Shown one piece after another: positions 1 to 11,004 of a DNA stretch of 50,807 bases. Within the stretch, counting starts at the first letter, position 1. Every line of letters starts with the position of its first letter. The position numbers and the translations under genes are program-made. The notes under the pieces are model-generated. The model ran no database searches. It had not been told where the DNA came from and saw nothing but the letters and a program-made list of their open reading frames with translations. The DNA lies in contig CAIOLM010000031.1 of NCBI GenBank assembly GCA_903859205.1, positions 1-50,807 of the forward strand, in the 5' to 3' direction. Source of the stretch: an uncultured Microbacteriaceae bacterium (GTDB lineage: Bacteria > Actinomycetota > Actinomycetes > Actinomycetales > Microbacteriaceae).

Positions 1-19
1 CCGCCGTGGAGGGCGGGTG
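1..19 (-). terminator. Possible terminator hairpin cut by the window edge
   Basis: Positions 1-5 (CCGCC) pair with 12-16 (GGCGG). Read on the minus strand this hairpin lies just downstream of tRNA-Ala. The stem may be longer and any T-run would fall outside the window, so this is only a candidate. Confidence 0.3.
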
Positions 20-29
20 TTTTCGTTTG

Positions 30-102
30 TGGAGCCTAGGAGAATCGAACTCCTAACCCCCTGCTTGCAAAGCAGGTGCTCTGCCAATTGAGCTAAGGCC
101 CC
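30..102 (-). tRNA. tRNA-Ala (anticodon TGC)
   Basis: Reading the minus strand gives a complete 73-nt cloverleaf. It has a GGGGCCT/AGGCTCC acceptor stem, a D-arm, an anticodon stem CCTGC/GCAGG around TTTGCAA (anticodon TGC), and a T-arm with GTTCGATTC. The discriminator is A at position 30. The next bases on the minus strand are CAAACG, so the 3' CCA is not encoded and must be added by the CCA-transferase, which is also in this window. It lies 36 nt after tRNA-Ile and is probably co-transcribed with it. Confidence 0.97.
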
Positions 103-138
103 GTACGGGATTTCTACTTTACCTGTAAAGGTGAAGCG

Positions 139-212
139 TGGGGCTACCAGGACTTGAACCTGGGACCTCTTCATTATCAGTGAAGCGCTCTAACCACCTG
201 AGCTATAGCCCC
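139..212 (-). tRNA. tRNA-Ile (anticodon GAT)
   Basis: This is a 74-nt minus-strand cloverleaf with acceptor GGGGCTA/TAGCCCC, anticodon loop TGATAAT (anticodon GAT) and T-loop GTTCAAGTC. The discriminator is A at 139. The following bases are CGC, so no CCA is encoded. An Ile-Ala tRNA pair just downstream of gyrA is a common actinobacterial arrangement. Confidence 0.97.
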
Positions 213-239
213 GTTAACCTGTACGAGCCTACCTGAGAG

Positions 240-264
240 GTGCCCGTTCCTAAAAATCGGGCAC
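240..264 (-). terminator. Weak hairpin at the 3' end of the DUF3566 gene
   Basis: GTGCCCG (240-246) and CGGGCAC (258-264) form a perfect 7-bp stem around an 11-nt A/T-rich loop, touching the stop codon of the DUF3566 gene. No clear T-run follows on the minus strand, so it may be a weak terminator or a 3'-end stabilising hairpin of the gyrB-gyrA-DUF3566 transcript. Confidence 0.35.
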
Positions 265-686
265 TACTTGTTGGAGAAACCGACGCGAATGCCCCCGGTC
301 ATCTTGGCGATGACGTTGTAAATAATCGCCACAACTGCGCCCATGACGGTGATCACCACGAGGTTCAGAATTGCAATGATTGCAGCAAAGGCCAAGGTTT
401 GCCCCAGCGAGAGCACGGTGTTCACGTCGAATCCAGATCCGCCGACAACCGAGCCGATGATGGCGTTGGCCGCTGAAAAGATTCCGGTTTGAACAAAGAT
501 CACATGCAAAATTGCCGTGGCCACGACAAGGATGACCGCCTGCACGATCCCCACGAGAAAGCCCATTTTCATGGCTGACGTCCAGTCGATGTAAACCAAG
601 CGAAGGCGAACGTGTGTTGCGCCTTCCACGTTGGTTTCAGCGCTTTCGGTCAGCCACCGACGCTTCTCGCGGGATTCTTTACTCAT
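264..686 (-). CDS. DUF3566 domain membrane protein downstream of gyrA
   Basis: This 140-residue protein has a polar N-terminus (about residues 1-35) followed by hydrophobic segments near 40-65 and 95-130, separated by a Gly-rich stretch. The second segment resembles the conserved membrane part of DUF3566 proteins, which in actinobacteria lie immediately after gyrA (as in the mycobacterial Rv0007 locus). The start overlaps the gyrA stop by 8 nt, so it is translationally coupled in the gyrB-gyrA operon. Its function is unknown; it is probably an inner-membrane protein with two or more helices. The family call rests on position and general sequence character, and the reading frame is solid. Confidence 0.88.
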   Translation of the reverse strand: MSKESREKRRWLTESAETNVEGATHVRLRLVYIDWTSAMKMGFLVGIVQAVILVVATAILHVIFVQTGIFSAANAIIGSVVGGSGFDVNTVLSLGQTLAFAAIIAILNLVVITVMGAVVAIIYNVIAKMTGGIRVGFSNK

Positions 687-3267
687 CTGCGGCTACTCCG
701 GTTTCGCCGTCAGGCCCTACGGCTGGCGTCGAATCGTTCACGCTCTCCTCGGGCTCAACCGCAGCTTCTTCAGATTCTGCTTCCGTGTCATCCACGTCGT
801 CTGAGCCGTTGTCGAGGTGTCGCTCCGTGTTGCGCGCGATGGCCAGAATCTTGTCGCTTTCTTCGAAGCGAGCAAAGACCACACCCATGGTGTCGCGTCC
901 CTTGGCCGGAACCTCCGTCACAGCCGAGCGAACAACCTTGCCCGACTCCAGGACCACAAGAACTTCGTCTTCTTCCTCGACGATGAGCGCGCCGGCAAGG
1001 TCTCCCCGGTCTTCGCTCAGCTTGGCGACCTTGATGCCGAGTCCGCCTCGGTTCTGCAAGCGATACTGGTCGGCGCTGGTGCGCTTGGCGTATCCGCCCT
1101 CTGTCACCACAAACACGAATCCGCTGTCGGCAACCACCGAGGCATCCAGCAGTGCGTCACCGGCTCGGAACTTCATGCCGGTCACGCCGCTGGTCGAACG
1201 CCCCATGGGTCGAAGTGCGTCGTCGTTCGCGTTGAAGCGAATGCTCATGCCCTTGCGCGAGACCAAAAGGATGTCAGCATCCTCGTCGACCAGCATGGCC
1301 TTGATGAGGTCGTCTCCCTCACGAAGGTTGATCGCGATGATGCCACCCGTGCGGTTGGTGTCGTAGAGCGCAAGTTCGGTCTTCTTGACAAGTCCGTTGC
1401 GCGTCGCAAGAACGAGGTACTTCGCGGCCGCGTAGTCGGGAATGTCAAGAATCTGGGTGACGCTCTCTTCGGGTGCGAGCGCCAGCAGGTTTGCGATGTG
1501 CTGACCCTTTGAGTCACGACCCGATTCAAGAACCTCGTAGGCCTTGGCTCGGTAAACCCGCCCAGTGTTTGTGAAAAAGAGCAGCCAGTGGTGGGTTGTT
1601 GTAACGAAGAAGTGCTCGACAATGTCATCGGCGCGCAGCTGGGCGCCCTTGACGCCCTTGCCGCCTCGATGTTGTGAACGGTAGTTGTCGCTGCGAGTGC
1701 GCTTGATGTAACCCCCGCGCGTAACCGTAACCACCATCTCCTCTTCAGGGATGAGGTCTTCCATCGACATGTCGCCGCCATGACCGTAAAGGATTTCGGA
1801 GCGGCGGTCATCGCCGTACTTGTCGACGATTTCCGTGAGCTCTGTGCTCACAATGCTTCTCTGGCGTTCTGGATTGGCCAAGATGGCGGTGAAGTCCTCG
1901 ATCTGCGACTGCAGTTCGTTGGCCTCGTCGATGATCTTTTGGCGTTCCAGAGCAGCGAGACGACGGAGTTGAAGCTCGAGAATTGCGCGAGCCTGGAGCT
2001 CGTCAATCTTGAGCAGAGCGATGAGACCGTCGCGGGCATCTTCGACTGTGGAGCTCTTGCGAATGAGGGCGATGACCTCGTCGAGTGCATCAAGGGCAGC
2101 CAAGTATGCGCGCAGAATGTGCATGCGTTCCTCGGCTTTGCGCAACCGGTACTGCGTGCGACGAACGATGACTTCAATCTGGTGGTCGACCCACGCGGTA
2201 ATGAACCCGTCGAGCGCAAGGGTGCGTGGAACACCATCAACGATGGCCAGCATATTTGCGCCAAAGTTTTCTTGGAGCTGCGTCTGCTTGTAGAGGTTGT
2301 TGAGAACGACCTTGGCAACCGCGTCGCGCTTGAGAACGATGACCAGACGCTGGCCCGTTCGACCCGAGGTCTCATCACGGATGTCGGCTATGCCTGTGAT
2401 TTTTCCCTCTTTGACGAGCTCGGCGATCTTGATTGCCAAGTTGTCGGGGTTGACCTGATAGGGAAGTTCGGTGACCACGAGGCAGGTACGATTCTGAAGC
2501 TCTTCAACCGAGATAACTGCACGCATGGTGATTGATCCGCGGCCAGTTCGATAGGCATCCTGGATTCCCTTGGTGCCAAGAATCTGCGCGCCGGTCGGGA
2601 AGTCTGGGCCTTTGATGCGTTGCATGAGCGCTTCAAGGAGTTCTTCGCGATTTGCACCGGGGTTCTCGAGTGCCCACAGTGCTCCGGCAGCTACCTCGCG
2701 AAGGTTGTGCGGGGGAATGTTGGTGGCCATGCCCACCGCGATACCGACTGAGCCGTTGACCAGCAGGTTGGGGAATCGCGCAGGAAGGATGGTCGGTTCT
2801 TGGGTGCGGCCGTCGTAGTTGTCTTGAAAATCAACGGTCTCTTCGTCGATGTCGCGAACCATTTCGAGCGCGAGCGGAGCCATCTTGGTCTCGGTGTATC
2901 GAGGTGCAGCGGCGCCATCATTTCCGGGCGATCCGAAGTTACCTTGACCGAGCGCCAACGGATAGCGCAGTGACCAGGGCTGGACCAGGCGAACGAGCGC
3001 GTCATAGATGGCCGAGTCACCGTGCGGGTGGAACTGACCCATCACGTCGCCGACGACTCGGGCACACTTACTGAACGCCTTGTCGGGTCGGTATCCTCCG
3101 TCGTACATCGCGTAAATCACGCGGCGGTGAACGGGCTTGAGTCCGTCACGAACTTCGGGAAGTGCGCGACCGACGATGACGCTCATCGCGTAATCAAGAT
3201 ACGAGCGCTGCATCTCCAGCTGGAGATCGACGGGCTTAATGCGGTCGGCGGGCTGCTCGTCAGCCAC
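679..3267 (-). CDS. gyrA: DNA gyrase subunit A
   Basis: GyrA is the breakage-reunion subunit of the A2B2 gyrase that adds negative supercoils. The winged-helix/tower core begins around residue 10. The active-site tyrosine lies in APRYTET (about Y124), and the quinolone-determining region reads [10 protein letters not shown] with serine at the E. coli S83-equivalent position, the usual susceptible state. A six-bladed C-terminal DNA-wrapping domain follows, ending in an acidic Glu/Asp-rich tail of about 45 residues. I chose GTG at 3267 (862 aa), 10 nt after the gyrB stop, because family alignment starts near [15 protein letters not shown] at 3288 (AAAGGA 11 nt upstream) and an ATG at 3309 are in frame but overlap gyrB. 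Confidence 0.96.
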   Translation of the reverse strand: MADEQPADRIKPVDLQLEMQRSYLDYAMSVIVGRALPEVRDGLKPVHRRVIYAMYDGGYRPDKAFSKCARVVGDVMGQFHPHGDSAIYDALVRLVQPWSLRYPLALGQGNFGSPGNDGAAAPRYTETKMAPLALEMVRDIDEETVDFQDNYDGRTQEPTILPARFPNLLVNGSVGIAVGMATNIPPHNLREVAAGALWALENPGANREELLEALMQRIKGPDFPTGAQILGTKGIQDAYRTGRGSITMRAVISVEELQNRTCLVVTELPYQVNPDNLAIKIAELVKEGKITGIADIRDETSGRTGQRLVIVLKRDAVAKVVLNNLYKQTQLQENFGANMLAIVDGVPRTLALDGFITAWVDHQIEVIVRRTQYRLRKAEERMHILRAYLAALDALDEVIALIRKSSTVEDARDGLIALLKIDELQARAILELQLRRLAALERQKIIDEANELQSQIEDFTAILANPERQRSIVSTELTEIVDKYGDDRRSEILYGHGGDMSMEDLIPEEEMVVTVTRGGYIKRTRSDNYRSQHRGGKGVKGAQLRADDIVEHFFVTTTHHWLLFFTNTGRVYRAKAYEVLESGRDSKGQHIANLLALAPEESVTQILDIPDYAAAKYLVLATRNGLVKKTELALYDTNRTGGIIAINLREGDDLIKAMLVDEDADILLVSRKGMSIRFNANDDALRPMGRSTSGVTGMKFRAGDALLDASVVADSGFVFVVTEGGYAKRTSADQYRLQNRGGLGIKVAKLSEDRGDLAGALIVEEEDEVLVVLESGKVVRSAVTEVPAKGRDTMGVVFARFEESDKILAIARNTERHLDNGSDDVDDTEAESEEAAVEPEESVNDSTPAVGPDGETGVAADE

Positions 3268-3277
3268 GAGGTTGTCG

Positions 3278-5296
<2,019 letters not shown>

Positions 5297-5370
5297 CCTT
5301 TCGAGGGGTGCGAGAAGGCTGTGATTTTGCCCGTGTTGACCGGCGGTTTTCGGCGTAATTTCGCGGAAAA

Positions 5371-5883
5371 TTAGCCATACGTGTCGCGCGGACCGCGACC
5401 CGGAACAGAGCGCGGGCCGCGCTTCCACGACGGAGCGTTCGGGCCCAAAAATGTGACCTGAGAAATCTGTGCTTGGGGGAACATTTGAAGGATGTTTGTC
5501 AGGATCTGACTCGACATCAATCGCAGCTGCGTCGCCCACGCAGTGGACTCACAACTGACCACCAAGACACCCTCATTAACCCCCGTGGGGGAGGTGCGCT
5601 CCGCGACCTCGGCGCCAACAATTTCCGGCCACGCAGACAAAATTTCGGATTCAAGTAGGAACGGTGTCCAACCCAAGTCATCAGAGAGCCCCGAAAGTAT
5701 GTCGCCGAGTGGTTTTGCGTCACGGCCAGGGCCAAAAGGGGCTTGGGCGCCCTCAAGTTGTTCGGGGTCCTTGGGGCGGGTCTTGCGGCGCCACGTGGCT
5801 GAGGCCTTCTTTCGCAGGCGTTCATACAGCCCGACCGACAGCGACAATTCCGGCTCACCCCCGCTGCCCGCAATCTTGCTCAT
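5371..5883 (-). CDS. DUF721 (DciA-like) protein
   Basis: This 170-residue DUF721 protein has a basic N-terminal half (RLRKKASATWRRKTRP). A C-terminal KH-like domain follows at about 80-150, with the typical WPEIVG, LVVSCESTAWATQLRLM and ILTNI pattern. DUF721 proteins related to DciA interact with or load the replicative helicase DnaB in bacteria lacking DnaC/DnaI. No dnaC or dnaI is in this window although dnaB is, which fits that role. The start overlaps the recF stop by 4 nt (ATGA), so the two are translationally coupled. A 119-nt gap separates its stop from the gyrB start. The helicase-loading role here is inferred from family knowledge. Confidence 0.9.
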   Translation of the reverse strand: MSKIAGSGGEPELSLSVGLYERLRKKASATWRRKTRPKDPEQLEGAQAPFGPGRDAKPLGDILSGLSDDLGWTPFLLESEILSAWPEIVGAEVAERTSPTGVNEGVLVVSCESTAWATQLRLMSSQILTNILQMFPQAQISQVTFLGPNAPSWKRGPRSVPGRGPRDTYG

Positions 5884-7013
5884 GCGGGCACCACGGTCCC
5901 GGCTGAAACAACAAAAATCTGACCGTCAATTGCCTCGGGAAGGTCCTCTGCTACTGCGCATGTGATGAGGCACTGCTCAAAAGATTGAATGCGTTGGGCT
6001 AGGCGCTTACGCCGCGCGACGTCTAGTTCAGCAAACACGTCATCAAGAATGATGACCGGATCACCCAGGGGTGACGCGACCTTCAACAGTTCTGCGCTCG
6101 CAAGTTTGAGCGCCAAAACAAATGACCAGGTTTCGCCGTGACTTGCGTATCCCTTTGTCGGCAAATCATTCAGTTCAAAAACGACATCATCGCGGTGCGG
6201 CCCGAAAAGTGAAGATCCCCGCTCGATCTCGTTGGCCCTGCTGGTCGCGATTCGCGCGGTGAGATCTTGAGCGAACGTGTTTGCTGCAAAGAGTGTCGTG
6301 CCTTGCTCATTGTCGGCATACAGGGAGACTTTGAGTTGAAGATTGGGGTGTTGGTCGACACCCGCGATTTCTCGGTAATTTTCAACAACCAGAGGCGCCA
6401 ACCGTTCAAGAAGGCGGATTCGCATATCGGTTATTTCTACGGCGAGTGAAACCAGTTTTTCGTCCCACAAATCAAGTGTCGACGTCTCACGGGCGCGAGC
6501 GCTGACCGCGCGAAGAGATTTGAGAAGGGTGTTTCGTTGTTTGATTACCCGGTCATAGTCGGCATAAACGCCGGCCATTCGTGGGGCAAAGGCCACGACA
6601 ATGTCGTCAATGAAGTTACGGCGGAGTTCAGGTTCGCCACGCACGAGCTGCAAATCTTCCGGTGCAAACAACACCGCGCTGAAATAGCGGGGAAAATCTC
6701 TGATACGGGCGGAGTTTTGATTGACTTGAGCTCGATTCCGGCCAGATTTGTTGAGCTCAACTTCTAGCAAGATCGATCGGTCTGCCGACACCACGTTTGC
6801 CCGAATAATTCCCTGTTCAGCGCCTTTTTTTATGAGGGCCACGTCTTGCGAAATGCGGTGCGACGACAGCGATGACAAGTAGTGTATAGCTTCGACAATG
6901 TTTGTCTTGCCTTGGCCGTTTGGCCCAAGAAATATCGTCACCCCGGCATCAAGCGTCAAGGATGCCTGCCCGTAGTTGCGAAAGTCTGTGACGCTCAGAT
7001 TTTGAACGCGCAT
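5880..7013 (-). CDS. recF: DNA replication/repair protein RecF
   Basis: RecF is an SMC-like ABC ATPase that, with RecO and RecR, loads RecA at single-strand gaps during recombinational repair. Walker A is GPNGQGKT at residues 30-37. The ABC signature lies in LVRGEPELRRNFID (about 116-130), and Walker B with the D-loop is VIILDDVFAELD at 320-331. The length of 377 aa is normal. It lies 9 nt after dnaN and overlaps the DUF721 gene by 4 nt, giving a dnaN-recF-DUF721 operon. The gnd gene found between dnaN and recF in many actinobacteria is absent here. Confidence 0.97.
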   Translation of the reverse strand: MRVQNLSVTDFRNYGQASLTLDAGVTIFLGPNGQGKTNIVEAIHYLSSLSSHRISQDVALIKKGAEQGIIRANVVSADRSILLEVELNKSGRNRAQVNQNSARIRDFPRYFSAVLFAPEDLQLVRGEPELRRNFIDDIVVAFAPRMAGVYADYDRVIKQRNTLLKSLRAVSARARETSTLDLWDEKLVSLAVEITDMRIRLLERLAPLVVENYREIAGVDQHPNLQLKVSLYADNEQGTTLFAANTFAQDLTARIATSRANEIERGSSLFGPHRDDVVFELNDLPTKGYASHGETWSFVLALKLASAELLKVASPLGDPVIILDDVFAELDVARRKRLAQRIQSFEQCLITCAVAEDLPEAIDGQIFVVSAGTVVPA

Positions 7014-7022
7014 TGAGAGGAT

Positions 7023-8162
7023 TTATCGCATCAGGGGTTTAGGTTGCAGGAGGTAACGGAAGTTATCTGTGCCAGGTGTGTCTTTAGATGTTTGACTCGT
7101 CAGCAAAACTGGGCCGGGCTTGAGGGAGCTTTCGCCGCCGACAAAACTGATCCGGGTGAACTCAGAATGAACTGCTCCCAGACCGTCAAGGAGGTACTCG
7201 GCGTTCAATTGCATCTCAAGTTCTTCGTTATTCGTAACAGCATCAATTGTTTCGTGCGCTTGTGCTTGCTCGCCCGTAACCGATTCCAAGACGACTTTGT
7301 TGTTACCGAAGGTGCATCGCATAAACCCCGGTCGCTCGAGAACAAGTTTGATGCGTCGCGTTGCCTCAACAAGGTCGGCCGTATTAACGACCGCGTACTT
7401 CGGTGCCTCTGTGGGGAAAAGTTTTTGAACAGGTGGGAATGCTCCAGCAATAAGCAAGGAGGTTACGGTTTTATTGGCGGCACTGAAAGCGATCGTCTTG
7501 CGATTATCCACCTCAGTTAATGAGATTGAAATTGTGCCGGCGGCAGCGAAAGTTTTGCCGACCTCACTGATTGTCTTAGCTGAAACCAGGGCCGCGAACC
7601 CTTCATCGCTGTTCGAGTCCCATTCGAGGCTACGAACAGCCACGCGGTAACGATCAGTCGCCGCCATATTCAGGGACTTACCTTCAACTTCGAGTAATAC
7701 TCCGCTAATAACTTTTAGGACGTCTTCACGAGAAGCTGCCTGGGCAACCTGTCCCGCTGCTTCAGCAAAAGCTTCGGCTTTGACAACGCCCGTTTCGCCG
7801 GTGACCTGCGGAATTGTTGGATACTCATCGATTGACATGGAAAGCAGTGTGAACTCCGACGTTCCACAGCTGACAACCATTTTGTTTTGCTCGGTAGAGA
7901 TATTGACGGGCGCATTTGGTAAACGGCTTGCGATATCTGCCAAAAGGCGACCAAGGACGAGTACGCGACCGGGCTCTTCTACGATTGCCGCTAATCGCGA
8001 CGTTGTTGAGACTTCGAAGTCAAAAGAGGAGAGGACAAGGCCTTCGGGTGTGGCCTCGATCAGAACACCACCCAAAATGGGAAGGGTGGACCGGGTGGGA
8101 AGCAGCTTGACGGCAAAGGAAACGGCTTCAGCCAGAACGTCTCGGTTGACTTGAATCTTCAC
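7023..8162 (-). CDS. dnaN: DNA polymerase III subunit beta (sliding clamp)
   Basis: DnaN is the ring-shaped clamp that tethers replicative polymerase to DNA. The 379-aa chain covers the three repeated clamp folds, with the N-terminal VNRDVLAEAVSFAVKLLPTR and the C-terminal LLQPKPLMR, close to the canonical clamp C-terminus that lines the partner-binding pocket. GTG 8162 is preceded by AAAGGA with 5-nt spacing. A TAACAT hexamer at 8195-8200 on the minus strand is a possible -10. The gene follows dnaA across the 320-nt DnaA-box region and heads the dnaN-recF-DUF721 operon. Confidence 0.97.
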   Translation of the reverse strand: MKIQVNRDVLAEAVSFAVKLLPTRSTLPILGGVLIEATPEGLVLSSFDFEVSTTSRLAAIVEEPGRVLVLGRLLADIASRLPNAPVNISTEQNKMVVSCGTSEFTLLSMSIDEYPTIPQVTGETGVVKAEAFAEAAGQVAQAASREDVLKVISGVLLEVEGKSLNMAATDRYRVAVRSLEWDSNSDEGFAALVSAKTISEVGKTFAAAGTISISLTEVDNRKTIAFSAANKTVTSLLIAGAFPPVQKLFPTEAPKYAVVNTADLVEATRRIKLVLERPGFMRCTFGNNKVVLESVTGEQAQAHETIDAVTNNEELEMQLNAEYLLDGLGAVHSEFTRISFVGGESSLKPGPVLLTSQTSKDTPGTDNFRYLLQPKPLMR

Positions 8163-8482
8163 CGTCGTCCTTTCGTTAGCGGGTCGGTCTCCTTATGTTA
8201 GTGCTCCGGAGTGACCAACGGAAACGACCGTTTTGTTATCGACTTTTGGCCGCCTAGTGATTAATTCTTTAATCTCATTAACACCTGTGGACAATGTGGA
8301 TAACTCGGTGGAAACCCTTGTTTAGGCTGAACTACACGCGTGTGAGATGTGCGTGAGGTGTGGCTATCCTTGAGAGCCCCTCACGGCCGCGAGATGAAGC
8401 CCAAAAAGTAATGCACAATGAGAACCAAGTTATCCACAGGCCGCCGGCGTGTTGTCAACGTGGTTTCGGCACTTATCCACAA
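8163..8482. other. oriC: Probable oriC: dnaA-dnaN intergenic region with DnaA boxes
   Basis: This 320-nt gene-free stretch holds three exact DnaA boxes, TTATCCACA at 8430-8438 and 8473-8481 and its reverse complement TGTGGATAA at 8295-8303. A one-mismatch box (TGTGGACAA, 8286-8294) directly abuts the last, making a back-to-back tandem pair. An A/T-rich run at 8258-8283 next to this pair is a candidate unwinding element. Genes to the left run on the minus strand and genes from rpmH rightward on the plus strand, so transcription diverges from here as expected for co-directional replication. The region also carries the dnaN promoter and ribosome site. Confidence 0.75.
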
Positions 8483-9874
8483 TTAAGCTGAATAACTTGT
8501 TTGTTGCTTAATGCGATTTGAAACCTCGGTCACCTGGTTGTAGATGGAGCGACGTTCTTTCATTAGATCGGCAATTTTCTTATAGGCGTGCATGACGGTC
8601 GTGTGATCTCGTCCGCCAAAAAGCTGACCAATTTTCGGGAGCGAGAGATTTGTCATTTCTCGACAGAGGTACATTGCGATCTGTCGAGCGGTCGCGATCG
8701 CTTGCGCGCGAGATGAGCCAGTGAGCTCCTCAAGAGACAGTTTGAAATATGACGACGTGACGTTCATGATGTCCAAAGGACCGACCATGTTCGATTCGTC
8801 GAGAGTAATGACATCTTTGAGGACTGTTTGCACAAGGGGAAGGTCGACAGCCTGTTTGTTGAGGTTGGCGTACGCGGTAACGCGAATGAGCGTTCCTTCG
8901 AGTTCGCGAATGTTGCTCGTAATCTTTGACGCCATGTATTCAAGGATGTCGTCAGAAACGTTGAGTCGCTCTCGATCGGCCTTCTTGCGCAAAATGGCAA
9001 TTCTGGTTTCGAGGTCGGGCGTCTGAACGTCAGTAATGAGACCCATTTCGAAGCGGGTCCGCATCCGGTCTTCAAAGCCGGTGAGCTGCTTTGGTGACAC
9101 GTCGCTGGTGATGACGACCTGTTTGTTGTGGTCGTGCAGGTTGTTGAAGGTGTGGAAGAAGGCCTCTTGAGTCTCAGCTTTTCCTTGCAAGAACTGGATG
9201 TCGTCAATCAGGAGGATGTCAACGTTGCGATACCGGGCCTGGAAAGCAGCGCCGCGGTTATTGGCGATCGAGTTAATGAAGTCGTTGGTGAATTCTTCTG
9301 AACTCACGTAACGAACGCGAGTGGCGGGAACCAGGGCTTGGGCGTAGTGACCAATGGCGTGGAGAAGATGCGTCTTGCCCAGACCGGAAGAACCGTAGAT
9401 GAAGAGGGGGTTATATGCCTTCGCCGGTGACTCAGCGACAGCAACCGCAGCAGCGTGGGCAAACCGGTTTGATCCACCAATGACAAAAGTATCGAACTCG
9501 TACTTGGGGTTCAGGCGGCTACCCGTGTCGGCCGGGGTAATAACCGTGGGGGTTGTGTCGGGCTCGCGCATTTCCATTTCGGGCTGAGCATCAGCCGGCG
9601 ACAAGTCGATGTCAGGATTCACGATGATGGCAAACGTTGAAATCGCGTTGTCTGGGCCGAGTGACCCGATGGCCGAAAGAAGCGGCTGTCGAAGGCGTTC
9701 CTCGATCATGCTTCGGGTGAATTCGTTGGGCACCTCGAGGTAGAAGGTTCCAGCCATGACGCCTTTAGGTTCAATCAAGCTCGCAAAGCCATAAAGCGGT
9801 GGTGTGACCGCGGGGTCGTCAGCGAGCTTGAGCAGAATGCTGTTCCACACGAAACTAATTTCGTCGTCGCTCAT
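8483..9874 (-). CDS. dnaA: Chromosomal replication initiator DnaA
   Basis: DnaA is the AAA+ initiator that binds DnaA boxes and melts oriC. Domain I covers about residues 1-85, followed by a short linker (domain II, about 90-125). The AAA+ domain has Walker A GSSGLGKT at 161-168 and Walker B ILLIDD at 221-226. The C-terminal domain IV carries the box-recognition signature GGRDHTTVMHAYKKI at 420-434. ATG 9874 (463 aa) is chosen because GGAGGGG stands immediately upstream, whereas the upstream in-frame ATG at 9916 lies among DnaA-box-like sequences. Its short domain II is consistent with a compact genome. Confidence 0.97.
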   Translation of the reverse strand: MSDDEISFVWNSILLKLADDPAVTPPLYGFASLIEPKGVMAGTFYLEVPNEFTRSMIEERLRQPLLSAIGSLGPDNAISTFAIIVNPDIDLSPADAQPEMEMREPDTTPTVITPADTGSRLNPKYEFDTFVIGGSNRFAHAAAVAVAESPAKAYNPLFIYGSSGLGKTHLLHAIGHYAQALVPATRVRYVSSEEFTNDFINSIANNRGAAFQARYRNVDILLIDDIQFLQGKAETQEAFFHTFNNLHDHNKQVVITSDVSPKQLTGFEDRMRTRFEMGLITDVQTPDLETRIAILRKKADRERLNVSDDILEYMASKITSNIRELEGTLIRVTAYANLNKQAVDLPLVQTVLKDVITLDESNMVGPLDIMNVTSSYFKLSLEELTGSSRAQAIATARQIAMYLCREMTNLSLPKIGQLFGGRDHTTVMHAYKKIADLMKERRSIYNQVTEVSNRIKQQTSYSA

Positions 9875-10114
9875 GACCCCTCCGAACCTGGTTTTGGTTA
9901 TCCACTTATTTATCAACAGGTACCGGGCAACGATGACGCGGTTTTCATGTGATGGGGATAACTTTGACGACGCTAGCGAAACCTGTGGATATCGGCAAGT
10001 CTTAGGTCACATATTTCTCTCGTCGCCGAAGCTTGACCACTCGTGACGCGCGAGCGACTCGCGCGCGACGAGAGTTTTGCGCCAATGTGTGGCTATCCGC
10101 GCCGGATCGCCAGT
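9875..10114. promoter_or_regulatory. dnaA upstream region with degenerate DnaA boxes
   Basis: The dnaA-rpmH gap (341 nt in all) contains near-consensus DnaA boxes: TTATCCACT (9898-9906), TTATCAACA (9910-9918), TGGGGATAA (9953-9961) and TGTGGATAT (9984-9992), each with one mismatch. They lie close to the dnaA start, so they may mediate DnaA autoregulation or extend the origin. I could not identify a convincing dnaA promoter. No ORF in this gap looks real. Confidence 0.6.
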
Positions 10115-10143
10115 TTGACGATGCTTGGATTAGCGCGTAAATT
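10115..10143 (+). promoter_or_regulatory. rpmH operon promoter (TTGACG-17-TAAATT)
   Basis: A -35 box TTGACG (10115-10120) and a -10 box TAAATT (10138-10143) are separated by exactly 17 nt. This is the best sigma-70-type promoter in the window. It predicts a start near 10150 and a leader of about 65 nt before rpmH, and would drive rpmH, rnpA, yidD, yidC and perhaps khpB. Confidence 0.7.
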
Positions 10144-10215
10144 AAAGCAGTTGTCGCCTTCGAGGGCGATAGAAGTCTTAGCGGCTACGGAGCCGCGAAT
10201 ATCTGTGGAGTAATC

Positions 10216-10353
10216 ATGACCAAGCGTACGTTCCAGCCGAACAACCGCCGTCGCGCCAAGACGCACGGTTTCCGCGCCCGCATGCGCACTCGCGCTGGCC
10301 GCGCCATTTTGGCCGCGCGCCGTCGCAAGGGCCGCGAAGAGCTTTCGGCCTAG
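10216..10353 (+). CDS. rpmH: 50S ribosomal protein L34
   Basis: This is a complete 45-residue L34. It begins [19 protein letters not shown], continues with the Arg-rich [17 protein letters not shown] stretch and ends [11 protein letters not shown]34 is a small rRNA-binding protein of the large subunit. The ATG at 10216 follows GGAG at 10207-10210. It is divergent from dnaA and lies 10 nt before rnpA, the near-universal rpmH-rnpA pairing. Confidence 0.97.
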   Translation: MTKRTFQPNNRRRAKTHGFRARMRTRAGRAILAARRRKGREELSA

Positions 10354-10363
10354 AGACCTGCTC

Positions 10364-10696
10364 GTGCTCTCTCGGGCACACCGTTTGACTTCGACCCTCG
10401 ACTATTCGAGGGTCGTTCGTCATGGTGCGAGAGTTTCTTCACCGACTCTCGTTCTTCACCTTGCGCAATCAGGGTCGCCTGGCCCGCGCATCGGGTTTGT
10501 TGTTTCGAAGGCAGTGGGCAACGCCCCGTCTCGGAACCGAACAAAGCGGAGGCTGCGGTCACTAGCGCGGGAGCTTCTTGGCCAGCTGTCCGGCGACGTG
10601 GTTGTTCGCGCGTTGCCGGCGGCTCAGCACGCGAGTTTTGATCAGCTTCGCGGCGACCTCCAGTCGTGCCTGGAGAAAGTCGTCGCTCGTGGCTGA
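10364..10696 (+). CDS. rnpA: Ribonuclease P protein component
   Basis: RnpA is the protein cofactor of RNase P, which removes 5' leaders from pre-tRNAs. The 110-aa chain has the N-terminal RLTSTLDYSRVVRHGARV and the RNR signature SRNRTKRRLRSLARE (about residues 56-70) that contacts RNase P RNA. The start is GTG 10364, 10 nt after rpmH. The stop overlaps the yidD start by 8 nt, so translation is coupled. Confidence 0.95.
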   Translation: MLSRAHRLTSTLDYSRVVRHGARVSSPTLVLHLAQSGSPGPRIGFVVSKAVGNAPSRNRTKRRLRSLARELLGQLSGDVVVRALPAAQHASFDQLRGDLQSCLEKVVARG

Positions 10697-10988
10697 GGTC
10701 TTGAGGCATGTCTGGCTGGCACCCCGGAATGCTGCCATCGCCTTCTTAAAGGCATACCGAGTAGTTATTTCTCCGCTTTACGGCGATGTCTGTAAGTTCT
10801 ATCCGTCGTGCTCTAAATATGGGCTGGAAGCAATTACTTCGCACGGCGTCATTCGCGGTTCCGGCCTTACTTTGCGTAGGCTGGGACGGTGTCATCCGTG
10901 GGCACTCGGTGGCGTTGATGATGTCCCGGCTTGCAGGCACCAAAACTTTACGTTGACGAAGCACGGCTTCGTTGTTCCAAGGTCATAG
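10689..10988 (+). CDS. yidD: Membrane protein insertion efficiency factor YidD
   Basis: This 99-aa protein belongs to the YidD/haemolytic-domain family, whose members assist YidC-dependent membrane insertion. The N-terminal amphipathic helix (LRHVWLAPRNAAIAFLKAYR) leads into the family core with YRVVISP, KFYPSCSKYGLEAI and a later GRCHPW. The conserved cysteines are present. GTG 10689 is the start that places the helix first and gives an 8-nt overlap with rnpA. A longer frame from 10578 runs through rnpA in another phase and is not credible. It sits between rnpA and yidC, its usual place. Confidence 0.93.
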   Translation: MAEVLRHVWLAPRNAAIAFLKAYRVVISPLYGDVCKFYPSCSKYGLEAITSHGVIRGSGLTLRRLGRCHPWALGGVDDVPACRHQNFTLTKHGFVVPRS

Positions 10989-11004
10989 GAAGGTCATAAC
11001 TGAC

